Below, in pieces: positions 23,910-32,502 of a DNA stretch of 57,645 nucleotides (positions are counted from its first letter, which is position 1; each line of letters opens with the position of its first letter). The stretch comes from Gorillibacterium massiliense (GTDB lineage Bacteria > Bacillota > Bacilli > Paenibacillales > NBRC-103111), in contig NZ_CBQR020000049.1 of NCBI RefSeq assembly GCF_000455485.1, positions 1-57,645 on the forward strand, given 5' to 3'. Below the pieces are notes generated by a model. That model had not been told where the DNA came from and made no database searches. It saw only the letters and a list, made by a program, of their open reading frames with translations. Both the position numbers and the translations under genes were made by a program.

Positions 23910-25610
23910 TCAGCTTCCAAGTCCAAGTAAACGGCGAAGTGACTTTTTAGGGCGAAACAGCAACTCATCTGGCAGCAGCCTGGATAAAACCGGCTCAAGC
24001 GCCTCTTGTAACGGCTCCCTGTACTCGCTTCGATCCTGGGCCAACTCCCCTTTCCACTCTGCGGTAGCCACATACTCAGTTGCAAGCTCCGGAATACAGG
24101 CATCTGCCCTGAAGGGCATCGACCTTCTCCATTCTCCGCTCCCAGTGAAATCGACAAACCGGTTTGCACAAAAAACAACGGGGTAGCCAGACTTTTGCAT
24201 CCCAAGAAGGAGTTCGGATGACTTGCGGAAAAAGGCGCCGTTCAGCTTGGCTGGAGACATTCCGGTAACGCCGATGATCAAGTCTGCCTGATGGCACAGT
24301 TCAGCAACGCCGGGTGTCGCCCAATCTGCAGAGATGTCATATACCGCGATTCGGTCTTTTAACGATCGTTGCAAGCGATAGCGCTCTTCCGAGGTGGCCA
24401 TCGGATGATCACCGCCGGGAATTTGCGGCACCCATGCCGTAAAGCCGTGGGTCCAGCTTTTTTTCCCCGCCCAACCGCAGGAATCAAACAAATCCTGTAA
24501 AAAGATAGGCTGAGCCGGAGCATAACGATCTCCGTAAAGCTGGGCATACAATTCCGGTTCTCGCGTAGAAAACTCGATCAAAGCATTTGAAATGCCCATT
24601 CGAGCAAGGACCCGGCATAGCGTTACGCCGGCAAAAGTAGCTCCCGCGCCGCTGTAGAGAGCTCCGATAACAACTGTTCGGCTAAATGTTGACGATTTTG
24701 CAGGATGAGGTTGATTCCGGGTACCGGCTGATTTGGATTGAGGCTGGTTGTTGGATGAGCTGTCCGGTGAGGGGGGAAAGATTTCCCGAAAAGGCATCGT
24801 CTCCAAATCCGCTTTTAGCGAAGCGGCATCGCTGTAGCGGAGAGCGGGATCTTTTTGCATAAGCTTGTACAGGATACGAGCCATTTCCTCGCTGCATAGC
24901 CCATCTAGCTTCTTCTCGGCGTCACCTCTTTCGGGTAAATAATAACTGCCCGTAAAGAGATAAAACACCATCGCCCCGAGGGTGTAAAGATCCGTCCGCT
25001 CGTCTGTCTGAACTCCGCCGTATTGCTCTGGCGCTGCGAAGCCGACAGTTCCAAGCATGACCGTATCGGCACGGTTGCCGCTGTTACGGCGGCGGGCGAT
25101 GCCGAAATCGATAAGGCGTACATTGTCCTGATCGTCAATCATCACGTTGGCTGGCTTTAAATCCCGGTAGATAACAGGCTGGGGCTTTAAGCCATGAAGA
25201 TAGGCGAATAAATCGCATAGCTGCAAACAATATTTCGTGATTTTGCCGCTTGTTAAGCGTCCTCCTTCATACAGGGACTGCAGGTTTTCTCCCCGCACAA
25301 AATCCGTCACCAGAAGACTGTACCCATCCGCTCCAGGCGGATAAAAATCAGCCACCTTCGGCAAGAACGGATGGTCCAGTCTGGCCAGCATGGATGCTTC
25401 CTCAGCAAAACCTCTGGGATCCTCCGCGTGTCGGCGGGAAGCTTTGACCGCCCACCATTTCCCCGGCAGCTTCACGTCTTCCGCCGCGTAAACGGTACTC
25501 ATCCCTCCCCTGCCCGCAATACTGCGAATCAAATACCTTCCCTCCACAATCTCCCCGATCTGGAGCGGACCTGTTTGCTCGTGATAAGCGTTCGTTAATA
25601 TCCCTCCCAT
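23910..25610 (-). CDS. Ser/Thr protein kinase fused to degenerate TadZ-like P-loop domain
   Basis: Residues 1-280 are a Hanks-type kinase: glycine loop AGRGGMSTV, catalytic Lys56 in WAVKAS, YRDLKPANV (Asp150), DFG at 168-170 and GTVGFAAPEQY. All catalytic residues are present. A Ser/Asn/Gln-rich linker (280-310) leads to a ~250-residue domain that starts TVVIGALYSGAGATFAG. This has the position and look of the MinD/TadZ Walker A (compare YSAAGGSGKT in the neighbouring TadZ), but the Lys and the following Thr/Ser are lost, so it probably does not bind ATP normally. There is no transmembrane segment or PASTA repeat. It is likely a regulator of Tad pilus assembly (inference). Start ATG 25610 is forced by a nearby stop; the ribosome site is weak. 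Confidence 0.85.
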   Translation of the reverse strand: MGGILTNAYHEQTGPLQIGEIVEGRYLIRSIAGRGGMSTVYAAEDVKLPGKWWAVKASRRHAEDPRGFAEEASMLARLDHPFLPKVADFYPPGADGYSLLVTDFVRGENLQSLYEGGRLTSGKITKYCLQLCDLFAYLHGLKPQPVIYRDLKPANVMIDDQDNVRLIDFGIARRRNSGNRADTVMLGTVGFAAPEQYGGVQTDERTDLYTLGAMVFYLFTGSYYLPERGDAEKKLDGLCSEEMARILYKLMQKDPALRYSDAASLKADLETMPFREIFPPSPDSSSNNQPQSKSAGTRNQPHPAKSSTFSRTVVIGALYSGAGATFAGVTLCRVLARMGISNALIEFSTREPELYAQLYGDRYAPAQPIFLQDLFDSCGWAGKKSWTHGFTAWVPQIPGGDHPMATSEERYRLQRSLKDRIAVYDISADWATPGVAELCHQADLIIGVTGMSPAKLNGAFFRKSSELLLGMQKSGYPVVFCANRFVDFTGSGEWRRSMPFRADACIPELATEYVATAEWKGELAQDRSEYREPLQEALEPVLSRLLPDELLFRPKKSLRRLLGLGS

Positions 25611-25660
25611 GCGTCATTTCAGCCAATGTTAGATATGGCCGCACCTTTCTTCGGTTCAAA

Positions 25661-25690
25661 ATTATAAGCAAAAAAAGGAAATTTTGTCCA
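25661..25690 (-). promoter_or_regulatory. Sigma-A-type promoter of the kinase gene
   Basis: TGGACA, 18 bases and a perfect TATAAT lie about 50 bases before the kinase start codon. Confidence 0.65.
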
Positions 25691-25745
25691 GAATGAATTT
25701 TATTTAATGCTATAAATGAAAGTAGTTAGCCCTATTAATAAATAA

Positions 25746-25777
25746 AGAAAAGCCGGCCCTCCTTGAGGAGAACCGGC
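25746..25777 (-). terminator. Terminator of the YlmA-type gene
   Basis: GCCGG/CCGGC outer and CTCC/GGAG inner stems are followed on the minus strand by TTTTCTTTATTTATT. It lies 30 bases after the stop at 25807. Confidence 0.8.
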
Positions 25778-25806
25778 AATTTCGAAAGAGACTGCTGAGA
25801 AATTAT

Positions 25807-26580
25807 TTAAATCGATCCCGTCACCTTGAGCCAGGAGCGGCCGCCATACCAATCCACCGCAAGGGGAACCTGGAAAGCCGCTGACAGGTGTTCCGCTGTC
25901 AGCACATCGGCTTTTTCGCCGCTTGCCACTAGCTTCCCGTCGTCGATAAGGGCGACATGGGTGAAGACGGGCATGATTTCTTCGATATGATGGGTGACGT
26001 AGATCATGAGCGGTCCTTTATCCTTCATATGCTGGACAATGTTCAGAAATTTTTCCCGTTCGTATAAGTCCAGGCCGGCGCATGGCTCGTCCATGATGAG
26101 AATGTCAGGCTCGGTCATAAGCGCACGGGCCAGCAGGATCTTCTTGCGCTCTCCCTGGGATAAGGTACCGAGAAGCTGATCCTTGACCTTGCTAAGTCCG
26201 ACGAACTCCAACATAGCATGGGCCTTTTCCACCGTCTCCTGGGGAATTGTCTGATAGAAGCGCAAAAAAGCGTAAGCTCCGGTGGCCACCACTTCCCATA
26301 CCGGGTCTCGCAGGTTCAATTTTTCGAAAAGCGATTGGCTGATATAGCCGATCCGCTTGCGCATTTCTCGCAAGTCGACCTCGCCGTAAAGGTAGCCAAG
26401 CACCGTCACCTTGCCCGAACTGGGAAATTGATAGCCGTTCATCATCTCCAGCAAGGTTGTTTTGCCTGAGCCGTTTTTGCCGAGAATGACCCAGTTTTCG
26501 TCCTTCTTCATGTGCAGATTGATGTTTTGAATAATGGTTCGCTGTTCCCGGCGAAACACGATGTCTTCCATCTTGATCAT
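25807..26580 (-). CDS. ABC transporter ATPase, YlmA-like
   Basis: This 257-residue single ATPase domain has Walker A GKNGSGKTT, a Q-loop ISQSLF, signature LSQGERKK (LSQGE instead of LSGGQ), Walker B ILIMDEPCAGLD and the H-loop VTHHIEEI. Length and these motifs match YlmA of B. subtilis, an orphan ATPase whose transport partner is unknown. No permease gene is adjacent here either. It is a single-gene unit with its own terminator. Confidence 0.82.
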   Translation of the reverse strand: MIKMEDIVFRREQRTIIQNINLHMKKDENWVILGKNGSGKTTLLEMMNGYQFPSSGKVTVLGYLYGEVDLREMRKRIGYISQSLFEKLNLRDPVWEVVATGAYAFLRFYQTIPQETVEKAHAMLEFVGLSKVKDQLLGTLSQGERKKILLARALMTEPDILIMDEPCAGLDLYEREKFLNIVQHMKDKGPLMIYVTHHIEEIMPVFTHVALIDDGKLVASGEKADVLTAEHLSAAFQVPLAVDWYGGRSWLKVTGSI

Positions 26581-26676
26581 TCTATCACCACGCCGTGTCC
26601 GTTATAAATAATCTTTACCATTGTAATCGGATTACGGCGGGATTTCTACCCGTTATCAACAATAAGACTATGCCTG

Positions 26677-27513
26677 TCATGCCTCGCTAGCCAGCTGTCG
26701 CACCAGTTCGATCTCCTCGCGATGGGTGCCGTCTGCTCCTTTTTCCGTCTCGAGAATGAACAATTTATCATGCAAAAAAGGCGACTGAGCCACCTCCTTC
26801 ATCCACGCCAGGCCGATGTGCCCTTTCCCGACGGGGGCATGACGGTCTTTCCGCAAACCGGTAGGATAGCGAGAATCGTTAAAATGGATGGCAATCAGCT
26901 CACCCCAATAGCCTAAAGCGTCACCCTGCTCCTCCAGTTTCGGCCAGTTTCTCCCATTCCAGGTTCCGGATGCAAAGAGATGGCAAGTGTCCAGGCAAAA
27001 TCCGATCTTTTCCGGCGCCTCAGCCAGCTTGCGTATTTGCGCCAATTCGATCAACGTAAGCCCTAGATTATGCCCTTCCCCCGCTTGGTTTTCCAGCAAT
27101 ATCTTGGCCGTACCTTCCCAACCGTGCAATATCCCGTTGAGTGCTGCAATGATGGTGGTGTAATGCTCGAGGGGATCGCCGCCTTTGGCAGTGCCGAAAT
27201 GCACGACAACACCCAGCGAACCGCAAGCTTCGGCAATCTCCAGATCGTTCCGTACCGAGGCGGCGATCATCTCCCTTTGTCTCGGTTCCGTAGCCGCCAA
27301 ATTCGTTGGGTAAGGCGTGTGGGCGATAGACATCAGTCCGTGCTCCCGACAGAAAGCCGCGCAGGCGGCGGCATCTGCCTTGTCGAAGGCTTTTACCCCG
27401 AGACTGCGGGGATTTTTCGGAAAATATTGAAAGGCGTTGGCTCCGATGGCGATAGCCGTGCGCGCTGCTTCCCGGTAGCCGTGGCGGATGCTGATGTGGC
27501 TGCCTGCGTACAC
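26677..27513 (-). CDS. nfo: Deoxyribonuclease IV (AP endonuclease)
   Basis: This 278-residue TIM-barrel protein has the endonuclease IV motifs GSHIS, HTPYPTNLA, VVHFG, LLENQAGEG, GFCLDTCHLFASG, HFNDSRYPTGLRKDRHAPVGKG and FILETEKG, which carry the trinuclear zinc ligands. Nfo cuts 5' to abasic sites in base excision repair. GTG start with AGAGGAG upstream. It lies 43 bases after fpg, which generates such abasic sites, and probably belongs to the same operon as mrfA, mrfB and fpg. Confidence 0.92.
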   Translation of the reverse strand: MYAGSHISIRHGYREAARTAIAIGANAFQYFPKNPRSLGVKAFDKADAAACAAFCREHGLMSIAHTPYPTNLAATEPRQREMIAASVRNDLEIAEACGSLGVVVHFGTAKGGDPLEHYTTIIAALNGILHGWEGTAKILLENQAGEGHNLGLTLIELAQIRKLAEAPEKIGFCLDTCHLFASGTWNGRNWPKLEEQGDALGYWGELIAIHFNDSRYPTGLRKDRHAPVGKGHIGLAWMKEVAQSPFLHDKLFILETEKGADGTHREEIELVRQLASEA

Positions 27514-27556
27514 CCTTCTTCACTCCTCTTTTCCGCTTTTAGCGAAGATTTGAAGA

Positions 27557-28435
27557 TTAGCTTTGGCACGATTCGCAGCAAAAGGATTTGCGCGACCCGA
27601 TGTCCCTCCGAACCAAGGGAGCCCCGCAGCGCAAGCACGGCTCATAGGCGCGGTCGTACACGCGGCAAAGAGCGTTGAAGCCTCCAGTGAGCTGGTCGCC
27701 AACGTATAGGGGCATCTCCATATAGCCTCCAGCGCGAACCCCTTCACCCAGCACGGCGGAGATCGAGCGGTAAAGGGATGCTTTCTCTGCCGCCTGCAGC
27801 GATTGCAGCGTTCGCACCGGCAAAATACGGGCAGCAAAGCAAATTTCGTCGGAATAGCAGTTGCCGATGCCAGCGAGAAAACTTTGATCCGTCAGGGCAA
27901 CTTTCAATTTGCCTCTCTTCTCCGCCACAAGCCGGTTGAACTCGGCCTCCGTAAGTCCGGGCTTGGCGGTTTCTCCGCTCCCCGCTCCGTTATTCGCACC
28001 GGCGGTTGCGCCGCCACTGGCAGCTGTGAACTCCAACGCCTCAGGTCCAAGCTTATCCAGCCGCTCTTTTGCTTCCGCTGCCGAAACCAAGTGCAAATAA
28101 CCGAGACGCAGCCCGATAAAATGCAGGTGCTCTTCTCCGAAGCTGAGCCTGACCTGTACGGTGCGCTTAGGCTTATCTTCATCTCTTCCCCAAAAAAGAG
28201 AGCCGCCCAGCATGAGATGCAGCAGCAGAATGTCTTTGCTGTCCAGCAAAAACAGGAGGTGCTTCCCCCTCCTGCGGATATCCGTTATGCGTTTCCCCGA
28301 AACTCTTTTGATAAACTCGGACACTGGCACATTAATGGAATGTTCTCTAGTAACTTCCACCTGGGTTAGCGGACGACCGACTATCCGCGGTATAAGCTGC
28401 TGCCTGTATGTTTCCATTTCCGGCATCTCGGGCAT
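27557..28435 (-). CDS. mutM: Formamidopyrimidine-DNA glycosylase
   Basis: This 292-residue Fpg/Nei-family protein has the catalytic N-terminal Pro2-Glu3 (MPEMPEMETYR aligns exactly with the family's PELPEVETVR). The beta-F Lys is in RRRGKHLLF, the H2TH region is AGIGNCYSDEICFAARI, and the C-terminal zinc finger is CLRCG...FCCESC. A Gly/Ala/Asn-rich insertion (about residues 135-155, TAASGGATAGANNGAGSGE) lengthens it relative to most Fpg proteins. It removes oxidised purines such as 8-oxoguanine. AAAGGACG precedes the ATG. Confidence 0.9.
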   Translation of the reverse strand: MPEMPEMETYRQQLIPRIVGRPLTQVEVTREHSINVPVSEFIKRVSGKRITDIRRRGKHLLFLLDSKDILLLHLMLGGSLFWGRDEDKPKRTVQVRLSFGEEHLHFIGLRLGYLHLVSAAEAKERLDKLGPEALEFTAASGGATAGANNGAGSGETAKPGLTEAEFNRLVAEKRGKLKVALTDQSFLAGIGNCYSDEICFAARILPVRTLQSLQAAEKASLYRSISAVLGEGVRAGGYMEMPLYVGDQLTGGFNALCRVYDRAYEPCLRCGAPLVRRDIGSRKSFCCESCQS

Positions 28436-28494
28436 GAACCTTCGTCCTTTCGAACATTGGTGTTTACTACCTGTATGTCCGAACGGTCCGGGAT

Positions 28495-29964
28495 TTATTC
28501 GGCGGAAAATAAGGAGCCGGCAAAACGGATCTCTGCATGTACTCCGCTTCGTTTCCCTCCAGGTTTCCTTTTAGGGGCAGCTTTCGATAATGCGCTATCC
28601 GTGATGCTTTCCGTACATTCCGACTCATAAGCAAGGCGGAGGCTTCGGGTATCCAGCTTCATTTTCAGACGGCGAATCCGTTTTTTGACTTCCTCCTGCT
28701 CCGCCCGATGCTTGGCCGTTGACCGCGTCAAAGAAGCCCGCCGCTGCATAAACCGCAGCGCCTCTTCCGCAAACCCAAGAGCGGCGGCATAATCTTTTTC
28801 CTTATGCTCATAATGCATGGCGAGCTCGATAAAGGGCTCCGGACTGCCGAAGCTTCGCCCTCCATCTTCTCCAGTTAAGCGTTCGGCGGATCGGTGCCAT
28901 AACGATATGGCCAGCGGTTCGTTTTTCTTCTTCTTATAATAAGCAGCTAGCGGTGCCCAGTAGGGAGCGCATTCTTCCTCCTCCCGCCGCAACAGTAGGA
29001 CGAACATCGCTTCCGCCAGCTCCTCTTTCCCCATTTTGTCCAGCCACAATCCCAGCCGAAAAAGTTCCTCCGCCTCCAGGACGAAAGGGTTCCATTCTCC
29101 CAGCAGCGCTTTGCCAAAGTGGATGGCAAGACCGGCTAGAGAGAGAATATCCATCTCATTGTGTAGAAACACCCCCTTCATCACTTGGGGATCACCTTCG
29201 GCCAAATATTGAAAATAGAGAGCCGGAGCGAGCGAGCCGGGAACATCGTGGTCGCGATTTACCCGAAGCTGCTCCTCTTCCACCTTGCCGAGCCGGCAGG
29301 AAGGCATCGTATGCCGCCACAAGCTGCGAGAAGGATAAAGAAAATCCAGATGCAGCGGATTATCCCACGTAAAATCAAGCCGGTTCATAATGAACCGGTT
29401 TTGCAAAACCGGCCAGTCAAAGGTGCGACCGTTATAGGAAACAAAGTGGCTGAACCGACTGGCCAACTCGTGGAAGTATGCCAACATGGCCAGTTCCTCC
29501 GCAGGATTGCGGATGAACAACTGTTCGACAATGAACTCCGCCTCTTCGTAATAGCCGATTCCCAGCATGAAAGCGACGTTGCCGGCGCCGACTCCGAGCC
29601 CTGTCGTTTCCGTATCGAAAAAAAGCAAGGAACCCGGCGTCACATCCGCTTCGGGATAAAAAGCAGTCAACCCGGACGCTATTTGCTGAATATCCCCCAA
29701 AAGATGCCGCCCATGAGCGTAATCCAGCGGATACCGGCAGGTACGTTTAACGAAGCTGCCCCAGTCATTGGTGGCAAGGCATGCGCCGATTGCCTCCCAA
29801 CCTCCCCCCAGAGAAAGAGATGATTGGCACTTGGTTATAGCGTCGTCCTGATCCTCTGCGTCCTCAAGAAACATCTCTTCATGGAGGTTATCCGGCAGAG
29901 ACGGCTTTTTCTCGCCGCCGGTGCTTTTCGTCAACCGGTTCAGCCGCTCTTTCAGATTGCTCAT
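28495..29964 (-). CDS. mrfB: MrfB-type exonuclease (YprB)
   Basis: This 489-residue protein has an RNase H-like DEDD exonuclease domain (about residues 110-285). The acidic motifs visible are LFFDTETTGLG, NGRTFDWPVLQNRF, HLDFLYPSRSLWR and HNEMDILSLAGL. A C-terminal TPR-like region (about 300-450) and a basic tail follow. It matches B. subtilis YprB/MrfB, the nuclease partner of helicase MrfA in excision of mitomycin C damage. Its ATG overlaps the mrfA stop by 4 bases, so the two are translationally coupled. Confidence 0.88.
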   Translation of the reverse strand: MSNLKERLNRLTKSTGGEKKPSLPDNLHEEMFLEDAEDQDDAITKCQSSLSLGGGWEAIGACLATNDWGSFVKRTCRYPLDYAHGRHLLGDIQQIASGLTAFYPEADVTPGSLLFFDTETTGLGVGAGNVAFMLGIGYYEEAEFIVEQLFIRNPAEELAMLAYFHELASRFSHFVSYNGRTFDWPVLQNRFIMNRLDFTWDNPLHLDFLYPSRSLWRHTMPSCRLGKVEEEQLRVNRDHDVPGSLAPALYFQYLAEGDPQVMKGVFLHNEMDILSLAGLAIHFGKALLGEWNPFVLEAEELFRLGLWLDKMGKEELAEAMFVLLLRREEEECAPYWAPLAAYYKKKKNEPLAISLWHRSAERLTGEDGGRSFGSPEPFIELAMHYEHKEKDYAAALGFAEEALRFMQRRASLTRSTAKHRAEQEEVKKRIRRLKMKLDTRSLRLAYESECTESITDSALSKAAPKRKPGGKRSGVHAEIRFAGSLFSAE

Positions 29965-32258
29965 GGCCTCACTCCTTCCGGAACAGCCAAACGATCCAAT
30001 AGCTCCAACGCCAGCTTTTTACCCAAGAGGCCCACTTCCTCGATGGGACCGACACAGGCTGGGCAGCCGCTCAGACAGCGGCAGCCTTTGATCAGCTCCC
30101 GCGCCTGGTTCATGAGGGTGCCGTGCACATCGTAGAGCCGTTCGCTTAAGCCTACGCCACCGGGATAACGGTCGTAGAAGAAAAGCGTCGGCAGCTTGTT
30201 GTGCACCGCCCGTACCTGAGCTACAACCCGAATGTCCATCGGGTCGCACATCAGGTACAGGGGCGCGATATGAACCAGCACGTTGGACAGCCCCAATAGG
30301 GCGCTTTGCACATCATTAGCGCTTTTCCCGGCGGTCACTTCCTCGCCGAGCGTAAACCAATAGGAGCTGGTGTGCAGCTCTTCTTCGGGCAGATGAATCG
30401 GGCCGGCACCAATATTCTCATGGGTGCGCAAGCGGATTTTTTTGAAAATCGTCGGCTTGGCGTTTACCGTCACCTCTCCGTACTGCCGCGAAATCCCCGG
30501 GTGCTCCTGCTCCCGGTGCACGTGCAGCACCTTCAATTGAACGGCTAAGGAGGCGTCGGTAAAATAGTCGACGCTCACCTCCCGAACGTAGGCTTTCTTT
30601 TCCTCCCAATCCAGCTTCTCCACCTGAAATTGCACACCTTCATGAATGTAGATAGCCTCTTCATGGATCAGTGTCGGCGCGCCGAAGCGGTCTACCTCGC
30701 CCAATACCCGGCTGCCGTGAGTCGTATCGATAATAATGAAGTTTTCCTGGGCTGCCGACCGGAGAGAAATGTCATGAGCGGGAAAGGACTGTTCCATCCA
30801 ATACCAGCGGTTTTTCACCCTGTGCAGGATATGCTCCTCGGTCAAAAAGTCCAATATATCCTGCAAAGACTCGCCACCGAAGGTTTCCCCTTCCTCGAAA
30901 GGCAGCTCGTATGCCGCACATTTGATGTGATCCACGAGAATGATCAAATTCTCCGGATGAATGAGCGCCCGCTCCGGGGGTTTTTCAAAGAAAAATTGCG
31001 GATTCTGGATGATGTATTGATCCAAAGGATTGCTGCTGGCCACCAAAAACGTAATCGAGCTCTCCTGCCGCCGCCCGGCTCGGCCCGATTGCTGCCAGGT
31101 ACTGGCGATGGTGCCAGGGTACCCGTTCATGACGCAAGCCTGCAACTGACCGATGTCGATGCCCAGCTCTAAAGCATTGGTACTGACAACGCCGCGGATC
31201 TCGCCACTGCGCAAACCCCGCTCGATCTCCCGCCGCTCCTTAGGCAGATAGCCGCCCCGGTAGCCGCGGATGGTTTTCGGACCTAGCTCTTTTTTGATCA
31301 AATCCTGCAGATAGGTGAGCAGAATCTCCATGCGCACCCGGCTGCGGGCGAAGACAATGGTCTGAACGCCGCTTTTCAGCAGAGATCCGGCGATTTTCCG
31401 GGTTTCCAGCACGCTGCTCTTGCGGATGCCGAGCTGCTCATTCACCACTGGCGGGTTATAAAAGACGAAATGCTTCTCGCCTGATGGTGCCCCGTTGTTG
31501 TCTACCAGCGTGACTATATCGTCTAGGAGCCGTTCGGCGTGCTCCCGGGGATTCTCAATCGTTGCCGAAGCGCAAATGAACTGGGGATTCGAGCCGTAAA
31601 AGCGGCAGATCCGCTTTAACCTGCGCACCACGTTGGCCACATGGCTGCCAAATACGCCCCGGTACGTATGCAGTTCGTCGATGATGACATATTTGATGTT
31701 TTCAAACAGCTTCACCCACTTTGTATGATGAGGCAGGATAGCGGAATGGAGCATATCCGGATTGGTCACGACGATGTGTCCGGCGTTGCGGATGGCCTGG
31801 CGGACATTTGGGGGCGTATCACCGTCGTAGGTATGGGTTTTGATGTTCACTTCCATCGTATTAACCAGTTCCAAAAGCTCCGACACCTGATCCTGTGCCA
31901 ATGCTTTGGTGGGAAACAGGTAGAGCGCCCGAGCCTCATCGTTGGCCAGAATCGTGTTCAGTACCGGCAGGTTATAGCACATGGTCTTGCCTGAAGCTGT
32001 GGGTGTCACCGCCACGACGTGCTCGCCCCGATGAACGGCCTCGAAGGATGCTGCCTGGTGGGAGTATAACTGAAAGATGCCCCGCTCCCGCAAGGCGTTT
32101 TGGATTCGATTGTCCAGTCCGGCGGGAAATGGAGCATAAGCCGCATCCCGCGGCGGGATGGTTCGCCAATGGGTAACTTGACCCATCAGCTCCGGGGACG
32201 ATTTGATCCAATCAATCATTTCCGCAACGGATGCGGCCTTGCCGGTTAACGGATTCAT
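29961..32258 (-). CDS. mrfA: MrfA-type DEAD/DEAH helicase (YprA)
   Basis: This 765-residue superfamily 2 helicase has Walker A TPTASGKT, motif II IIDELHTYRG, SATIENP (motif III), GIDIGQLQ and QQSGRAGRR (motif VI). A C-terminal DUF1998 domain contains the Cys cluster CRCLSGCPACVG. This is the layout of YprA/MrfA, which unwinds DNA 3'-5' in mitomycin repair with MrfB. I prefer the second ATG (32258), with AGGAG 9 bases upstream, over the ATG two codons earlier. It heads a probable repair operon mrfA-mrfB-mutM-nfo. Confidence 0.9.
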   Translation of the reverse strand: MNPLTGKAASVAEMIDWIKSSPELMGQVTHWRTIPPRDAAYAPFPAGLDNRIQNALRERGIFQLYSHQAASFEAVHRGEHVVAVTPTASGKTMCYNLPVLNTILANDEARALYLFPTKALAQDQVSELLELVNTMEVNIKTHTYDGDTPPNVRQAIRNAGHIVVTNPDMLHSAILPHHTKWVKLFENIKYVIIDELHTYRGVFGSHVANVVRRLKRICRFYGSNPQFICASATIENPREHAERLLDDIVTLVDNNGAPSGEKHFVFYNPPVVNEQLGIRKSSVLETRKIAGSLLKSGVQTIVFARSRVRMEILLTYLQDLIKKELGPKTIRGYRGGYLPKERREIERGLRSGEIRGVVSTNALELGIDIGQLQACVMNGYPGTIASTWQQSGRAGRRQESSITFLVASSNPLDQYIIQNPQFFFEKPPERALIHPENLIILVDHIKCAAYELPFEEGETFGGESLQDILDFLTEEHILHRVKNRWYWMEQSFPAHDISLRSAAQENFIIIDTTHGSRVLGEVDRFGAPTLIHEEAIYIHEGVQFQVEKLDWEEKKAYVREVSVDYFTDASLAVQLKVLHVHREQEHPGISRQYGEVTVNAKPTIFKKIRLRTHENIGAGPIHLPEEELHTSSYWFTLGEEVTAGKSANDVQSALLGLSNVLVHIAPLYLMCDPMDIRVVAQVRAVHNKLPTLFFYDRYPGGVGLSERLYDVHGTLMNQARELIKGCRCLSGCPACVGPIEEVGLLGKKLALELLDRLAVPEGVRP

Positions 32259-32502
32259 GAACATTTTCTCCTAACTTGTGAAATCCTTATCTTGCCATTT
32301 CGATGAAATGTCTGTATCTTATAGTTTATCAGAATATACGTTCGCTTTTCAAACGAATATTCCTTTATAGCAACACGAACAAGATCGGAGTTTTCTGTTA
32401 AAACCGTTCTTCCCTATTGTCGGACGGAATGGAGCAATGCTACGATCACGTTATGCCTACGCAAATCAAAAAAACATCAGACGAAAAGGAGGAAGAGAAA
32501 CC

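Noticed and set aside
32330-32375. GTTCG...CGAAT dyad upstream of mrfA as a LexA site
   Set aside because: The half-sites are in the wrong order and spacing for the CGAACN4GTTCG box.
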